Assembly: GCA_012032855.1 (NCBI GenBank)
Contig: JAAUQA010000048.1
Location: 1 to 11,955 of the forward strand
Reading direction: 5' to 3'
Origin: Candidatus Competibacteraceae bacterium
Lineage (GTDB): Bacteria; Pseudomonadota; Gammaproteobacteria; Competibacterales; Competibacteraceae
Length of the DNA stretch: 11,955 bases
A program made the translations under genes and the position numbers. Shown in pieces: positions 8,833 through 11,955 of this stretch. How positions within the stretch are numbered: the stretch's first letter is position 1; the number at the start of each line of letters is the position of its first letter. Below the pieces are notes generated by a model. The model did not search any database. It had not been told where the DNA came from and worked only from the letters and a program-made list of their open reading frames with translations.

Positions 8833-9168
8833 TCATTCCACGGCTTGAATGGCTTCCTGTGCCGACGGATAGATTTCGAAGATTGAGGAGAAACCGCTGA
8901 TATCGAACACTTCGCGAATCGAGGCCGACATCGCCGCCAAGGCCAATTTGCCCTGCGCCGCACGGACTTGTTTAGCGGCCATCAGCAGAACCCGTAAGCC
9001 GCTACTGCTGATGTACTCCAGTTGAGTAAAATCGATGACCAGGGTGGTTTTGCCGTTGCGAATCAAAGCGGATAAATGGTCTTCCAGGCTGCGGTAGGTC
9101 AGACTGTCGAGCCTGCCAGCCGGGCTAATTACTAGAACCTTACCGTGAGTTTGTTCGTGAATTTCCAT
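8833..9168 (-). CDS. STAS-domain anti-sigma factor antagonist
   Basis: The 111-residue protein is a single STAS domain of the SpoIIAA/RsbV type, full length for the family. Recognisable elements are the N-terminal strand LVISPAGRLDS (near 12-22), LVIDFTQLEYISSSGLRVLL (43-62) and the closing GFSSIFEIYPSAQEAI. The phosphorylation site of the family lies in the serine cluster Ser54-Ser56 before Gly57; Ser56 aligns with Ser58 of B. subtilis SpoIIAA. It should be the substrate of the neighbouring kinase and phosphatase. It is transcribed towards them with only 17 bases between the stops, so its level is set by its own promoter in 9169-9344, independently of the operon. AAGG (complement of 9176-9179) is well spaced from the ATG. 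Confidence 0.92.
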   Translation of the reverse strand: MEIHEQTHGKVLVISPAGRLDSLTYRSLEDHLSALIRNGKTTLVIDFTQLEYISSSGLRVLLMAAKQVRAAQGKLALAAMSASIREVFDISGFSSIFEIYPSAQEAIQAVE

Positions 9169-9344
9169 CCGGTTACCTTATTCGATCAATAAATTGTAAT
9201 GCCGATGTCGAGGGTGAAGCATGGAGCTGTATTCTGACCGCACGCACAACCATATCTCATGCCGACTATTATGAAGCGTCTTATCGTGTTGAATCATCAC
9301 GTGAGTTTCACTCACAGGACCACCGCAACGCCAGGAATCGCATC
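9169..9344. promoter_or_regulatory. divergent intergenic region between STAS gene and permease
   Basis: This 176-base gap lies between two divergent starts and must hold promoters for the STAS gene (minus) and the permease pair (plus). AGGA at 9333-9336 is the permease ribosome binding site, eight bases before its ATG. No strong -35/-10 pair was found by eye. A shared regulator could control both directions. Confidence 0.4.
9301..9315. repeat. inverted repeat upstream of the permease gene
   Basis: GTGAGT (9301-9306), TTC, then ACTCAC (9310-9315) form a perfect six-base inverted repeat 29 bases before the permease start. A CACGTG palindrome overlaps its left edge (9298-9303). The position would suit an operator, but no binding factor can be named. 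Confidence 0.35.
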
Positions 9345-10685
9345 ATGAGTGATATTTCCCCCGCCGCCCGGATCCGCTACGCCGTCGACGAAAGCCCGCC
9401 GCATCTTCTGGCGGCTGCGTTGGGCATGCAAACCGTAGTTTTGATTTTGGCAGGCATCGTGCTGACCCCTATCATCGTGTTGCGCGCCGCAGGTGCGGAA
9501 CAGGACATCGGTTGGGTGGTGTTCGCCGCGCTTATTGTCAGTGGTTTGGTGACCATTCTGCAAGTCCGACCGATAGGGGTTATGGGGTCGGGCTTCGTGC
9601 TGTTCATGGGCACCTCGGGGGCGTTCATCGCTATCGGCGTGACCGCCGTACAGGCCGGCGGGATGCCGTTGTTGGCCACTTTGGTGGTGGTCTCATCGTT
9701 AGCGCAATTTCTGTTCTCCGCCCGTTTGGGATTATTGCGCCGTATCGTGACCCCGACCGTCGGCGGCACCGCGATCATGCTGATTGCCGTCACTATCTTT
9801 CCGATCTGTTTCAAAATGCTGGGTCAAGTCCCGGCAACCATCACCGCGCCGACACCGACTGCAGCACCGATCTCGGCGTTGCTTACCTTCGCAGTGATTG
9901 TCGGTATTTCATTATTTACCAGCGGCTCATGGCGGCTGTGGGGACCGTTGATCGGCGTGATATGCGGGTGTTTGGCAGCGCAATGGTTCAACATCATCGA
10001 CTGGCAGCCGTTTCTTAACGCCGACTGGATTGGTCTGCCGACGGCCTCATGGCCGGGTCTCGATCTGTCGTTTGGCACGGCCTTCTGGTTGCTGTTGCCC
10101 AGCTTTATTTTGGTCACGATTGTCTCGGCGATCGAAACCTATGGCGACGGTATCGCTATTCAGCACGTTTCCCGCCGCAATGAGGCACCGGTGGATTACA
10201 AATCCGTACAAGGGGCCGTCAATGCCGATGGCTTAGGCAATCTGCTTTCCGGACTAGCAGGTACTTTGCCTAATACCACTTATTCCACCAGTGTCGCAGT
10301 CGTCGATATGACCGGCGTAGCGGCAAGGCGAGTTGGTTGGTACGGCGGACTGTTTCTCCTTGCATTAGCGTTTTCGCCGAAAATCTCGGCCTTGTTGCAA
10401 GCCGTTCCTCCCTCGGTGGCGGGTGTTTACATCGTGATTTTATTGGTCATGCTGTTCGCTCATGGTCTCAAACTGGTCACCGAAGATGGGCTGTCGTATG
10501 AAAACGGCTTTGTGGTGGGCTTGGCGTTTTGGCTAGGGGTCGGCTTTCAGAATCAATTGATTTATGCTGATCTAATGCCGCTCTGGCTGCGCTCGTTGTT
10601 GGACAACGGCATGACCGCTGGTAGCTTAGTCGCGCTGGCGTTGACGTTCATTTTGTCGTTGAGAGCGCGAGCTCAGCAACACTGA
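9345..10685 (+). CDS. NCS2-family (xanthine/uracil-type) permease with divergent signature motif
   Basis: The 446-residue, almost wholly hydrophobic protein has the length and layout of nucleobase-ascorbate (NCS2, UraA-fold) transporters, about 14 membrane segments in the inner membrane. Family marks are PPHLLAAALGMQT (18-30) at the first segment, GSGFVLFMGTSGAF with PIGVMG before it, TPTVGGTAIMLIAV (136-149), and AIETYGDGIA (262-271), where Glu264 sits at the substrate-binding glutamate position. The family signature Q-N-x-G-x4-T-[R/K/G] is aligned at 315-324 but reads TSVAVVDMTG: Gln, Asn and Gly are all replaced while the final Thr and Gly remain. The substrate may therefore not be xanthine or uracil. 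The frame is intact. A small ATPase-like gene begins two bases after the stop. Confidence 0.88.
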   Translation: MSDISPAARIRYAVDESPPHLLAAALGMQTVVLILAGIVLTPIIVLRAAGAEQDIGWVVFAALIVSGLVTILQVRPIGVMGSGFVLFMGTSGAFIAIGVTAVQAGGMPLLATLVVVSSLAQFLFSARLGLLRRIVTPTVGGTAIMLIAVTIFPICFKMLGQVPATITAPTPTAAPISALLTFAVIVGISLFTSGSWRLWGPLIGVICGCLAAQWFNIIDWQPFLNADWIGLPTASWPGLDLSFGTAFWLLLPSFILVTIVSAIETYGDGIAIQHVSRRNEAPVDYKSVQGAVNADGLGNLLSGLAGTLPNTTYSTSVAVVDMTGVAARRVGWYGGLFLLALAFSPKISALLQAVPPSVAGVYIVILLVMLFAHGLKLVTEDGLSYENGFVVGLAFWLGVGFQNQLIYADLMPLWLRSLLDNGMTAGSLVALALTFILSLRARAQQH

Positions 10686-10687
10686 TC

Positions 10688-11080
10688 TTGCCCGCTGCGC
10701 CCTCAGCCTTGCCGTTATTGCATGATTTTGCCCGGCGGGTGGGCTTGTCCGTCGGCTGGGACAAAGCGGCTATCCAGCGTCTGGAGCTGATTACTGAGGA
10801 GGCGCTGTTGTTTTTACTGGAGCGGCAAGCAGATCAAACCCGCCAACAACAGATTCTGGTTCAGGCCAGAAACCAGCATGGGCAAGTCGAATTGGAGTTC
10901 GCTAGCGGCGCTCGGGATGCGAACCTAGAGCAGCTGCTATCGCAAGTCAAAGAACGTCAAGCGCCGGAACCGGACGAGGTCGGATTGCGTATTCTCAAGC
11001 GACTCACCAGGCAAATTCGTCATCAGCAGTTTCATGACGGCGATTTTCTCATCATGCGAGTGGATGGTTTGGTGGAGTGA
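10688..11080 (+). CDS. small protein resembling a degenerate RsbW-like (GHKL) ATPase
   Basis: The 130-residue product begins at a TTG only two bases after the permease stop, so the two are translationally linked. The predicted pattern follows that of RsbW-type anti-sigma ATPases: an N-terminal helix, RLELITEEALLFLLE (31-45) at the N-box, a strand pair ILVQARNQHGQVELEFASG, and EVGLRILKRLTRQI (97-110) at the G2 box. Key residues are missing: the magnesium Asn of the N-box is replaced (Phe42), the G1 Asp-x-Gly is not present (SGA at 73-75), and the glycine-rich ATP lid is reduced to VGL. It may bind a partner without kinase activity, perhaps the STAS protein or the permease. The family call is by pattern only, so a different small-protein family is possible. 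Confidence 0.55.
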   Translation: MPAAPSALPLLHDFARRVGLSVGWDKAAIQRLELITEEALLFLLERQADQTRQQQILVQARNQHGQVELEFASGARDANLEQLLSQVKERQAPEPDEVGLRILKRLTRQIRHQQFHDGDFLIMRVDGLVE

Positions 11081-11116
11081 GTGCGGTGTCCAGTTTGGAT
11101 TAGAGGCCGAGGGCAG

Positions 11117-11154
11117 TTTTGTGTATCGTTTTTGGTCGATTGTGATACACAAAA
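11117..11154. repeat. long perfect inverted repeat upstream of the endonuclease gene
   Basis: TTTTGTGTATC (11117-11127) and GATACACAAAA (11144-11154) are perfect 11-base inverted arms around a 16-base spacer, 72 bases before the endonuclease start. The two half-sites are about 27 bases centre to centre, between two and three helical turns. There is no T-tract after the right arm, which argues against an intrinsic terminator for the upstream genes. An operator or a messenger stem-loop controlling the restriction gene is more likely. Confidence 0.6.
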
Positions 11155-11165
11155 GGCTAGCCTTT
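11152..11165. repeat. 14-base perfect palindrome overlapping the inverted repeat
   Basis: AAAGGCTAGCCTTT is perfectly self-complementary and shares its first three bases with the right arm of the larger inverted repeat. The two structures would compete if they form in RNA; as DNA they could be adjacent sites for dimeric regulators. Confidence 0.5.
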
Positions 11166-11226
11166 ATGGCAAGGTTTTCAATAATGGATAGTTAGGCGAG
11201 AGAAAGAACACAGAATCGGAGATTAA

Positions 11227-11817
11227 ATGAGCATTGAATTACTTACGGCATTCATCAGAGAAAATTATGAGGTCCACGAATGGAAGCATGCTTGCGCCAT
11301 ACTTGCGCAAGATTTTCCAGATGAATGGGAAAATATGATATCCGTTCTTACAGATTTTCGCCTGTACAAAAGCTGGATAACAAACCCTGGTGGCAGAAAA
11401 TCAAAGGTATCTGGTTTTATCGATGAGTATTTGTATTATCGTGGCTGGGTGGAAAAGGAATTTGAAACACAGGTTGTAGTTGATCAACACAGCATGGACA
11501 CGCCCACCCACAAAATTGATTGTTTTAGAAATCGGGTGGCATTGGAGATCGAATGGAACAACAAAGATCCATTTTATGATCGTGATTTAAACAATTTTCG
11601 TCTGCTTTTCGACCTGCGAGCAATCAGTGTAGGCGTTATAATAACAAGGTGCGATGAGTTACAAGAAATCTTCAATGATCTTGGTAGGGGCGCATCCTAT
11701 GGGGCATCTACAACGCACATGAGCAAGTTACTTCCGCGAATTGAGGGCGGTGGTGGGGCTGGATGCCCAATTCTTGTTTTTGGAATTTCCAAATCGCTCT
11801 ATGTGGAGGATGAGTAG
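11227..11817 (+). CDS. type II restriction endonuclease, BglII/BstYI type
   Basis: The 196-residue protein matches the BglII/BstYI (Endonuc-BglII) family, which cuts double-stranded DNA at GATC-centred sites. The catalytic core is at 96-109, KIDCFRNRVALEIE: Asp98, then Glu107 nine residues later as in BglII (Asp84/Glu93), with Glu109 where BglII has Gln95 and BamHI has Glu. It is followed by WNNKDPFYDRDLNNFRLLFD and VGVIITR, a helix and strand typical of the family. GGAG at 11218-11221 precedes the ATG. The methyltransferase starts directly after the stop. The gene is visibly richer in A+T than everything upstream, which suggests horizontal acquisition. The exact recognition site cannot be read from sequence; AGATCT, RGATCY or GATC-like are guesses. 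Confidence 0.87.
   Translation: MSIELLTAFIRENYEVHEWKHACAILAQDFPDEWENMISVLTDFRLYKSWITNPGGRKSKVSGFIDEYLYYRGWVEKEFETQVVVDQHSMDTPTHKIDCFRNRVALEIEWNNKDPFYDRDLNNFRLLFDLRAISVGVIITRCDELQEIFNDLGRGASYGASTTHMSKLLPRIEGGGGAGCPILVFGISKSLYVEDE
11805..11810 (+). promoter_or_regulatory. strong ribosome binding site for the methyltransferase, inside the endonuclease gene
   Basis: GGAGGA lies in the last codons of the endonuclease gene, seven bases before the methyltransferase ATG at 11818. It fixes that start and should favour efficient methylase translation from the shared transcript. Confidence 0.75.
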
Positions 11818-11955
11818 ATGAAATTAAATGCTTCTGATGATTTGTTGCAAACCGTAGGGAAACGTAAGTTTACAACGGTATTAGCTGATCCTCCTTGGCA
11901 GTTCCAAAACCGCACAGGAAAAATGGCGCCAGAGCACAAGCGTTTGTCTCGTTAT
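11818..11955 (+). CDS. MT-A70-type adenine DNA methyltransferase (N-terminal part, runs off the window)
   Basis: Forty-six codons are open to the window edge, starting immediately after the endonuclease stop. TTVLADPPWQFQN near 19-31 contains the DPPW catalytic motif of amino-methyltransferases of the MT-A70 class, which methylate adenine N6; the nearby KMAPEHKRLSRY is consistent with that class. As partner of the endonuclease it would protect host sites. The rest of the gene, including the SAM-binding part, lies outside the window. DPPW is also found in other beta-class adenine methyltransferases, so the subclass is less sure than the activity. Confidence 0.85.
   Translation, partial: MKLNASDDLLQTVGKRKFTTVLADPPWQFQNRTGKMAPEHKRLSRY

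Noticed and set aside
9377..9814. 145-codon minus-strand open frame
   Set aside because: Shadow of the NCS2 permease; the composition mirrors its hydrophobic codons and no domain is visible.
11117..11154. Intrinsic terminator for the permease pair
   Set aside because: The arms are perfect but AT-rich with a 16-base loop, and no T-tract follows the right arm.

Overview
The window looks like a chromosomal segment of a proteobacterium, most likely a gammaproteobacterium. This rests on the malate synthase G remnant, the moderate G+C content, the Shine-Dalgarno style and the signalling families; genus cannot be read from the sequence. No rRNA, tRNA, CRISPR array or complete insertion sequence was seen.

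Layout. Positions 1-327 hold no gene I can name. On the minus strand (328-1470) lies the N-terminal half of malate synthase G (glcB), cut off after about 372 homologous residues and joined to unrelated sequence. A divergent intergenic region (1471-1657) leads into a plus-strand cluster: a small membrane sensor (1658-2437), a sensor-HAMP domain fused to a major facilitator (MFS) transporter (2516-4699), an orphan ABC-type periplasmic binding protein (4696-5716), a GNAT-type acetyltransferase (5713-6470), a membrane SpoIIE/RsbU-type serine phosphatase (6510-8381) and an RsbW-like ATPase/kinase (8378-8815). A STAS anti-sigma-factor antagonist faces them convergently (8833-9168, minus). A second plus-strand pair follows: an NCS2 (xanthine/uracil-type) permease with an altered signature motif (9345-10685), and two bases later a small protein resembling a degenerate RsbW-like ATPase (10688-11080). 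The window ends in a visibly AT-richer restriction-modification pair: a BglII/BstYI-type endonuclease (11227-11817) and the start of an MT-A70-type adenine methyltransferase (11818 to the window end).

How the genes may work together. Phosphatase, kinase and STAS protein are the three parts of a partner-switching system: the kinase phosphorylates the STAS protein, the phosphatase reverses it, and the STAS state decides whether a target is released. Upstream of this core are periplasmic sensing parts (two membrane sensors, one fused to a transporter, and a binding protein with no ABC permease or ATPase beside it). My inference is that the cluster senses an extracytoplasmic small molecule and converts it into partner switching. 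The permease with its ATPase-like companion may be the regulated transport arm.

Caveat. Four consecutive genes between about 2,880 and 7,835 each carry one or two single-base indels, seven in all, mostly in short homopolymers. The interrupted frames are otherwise well preserved, so I annotate them as whole genes. Either the sequence carries indel errors here or the operon was inactivated very recently.
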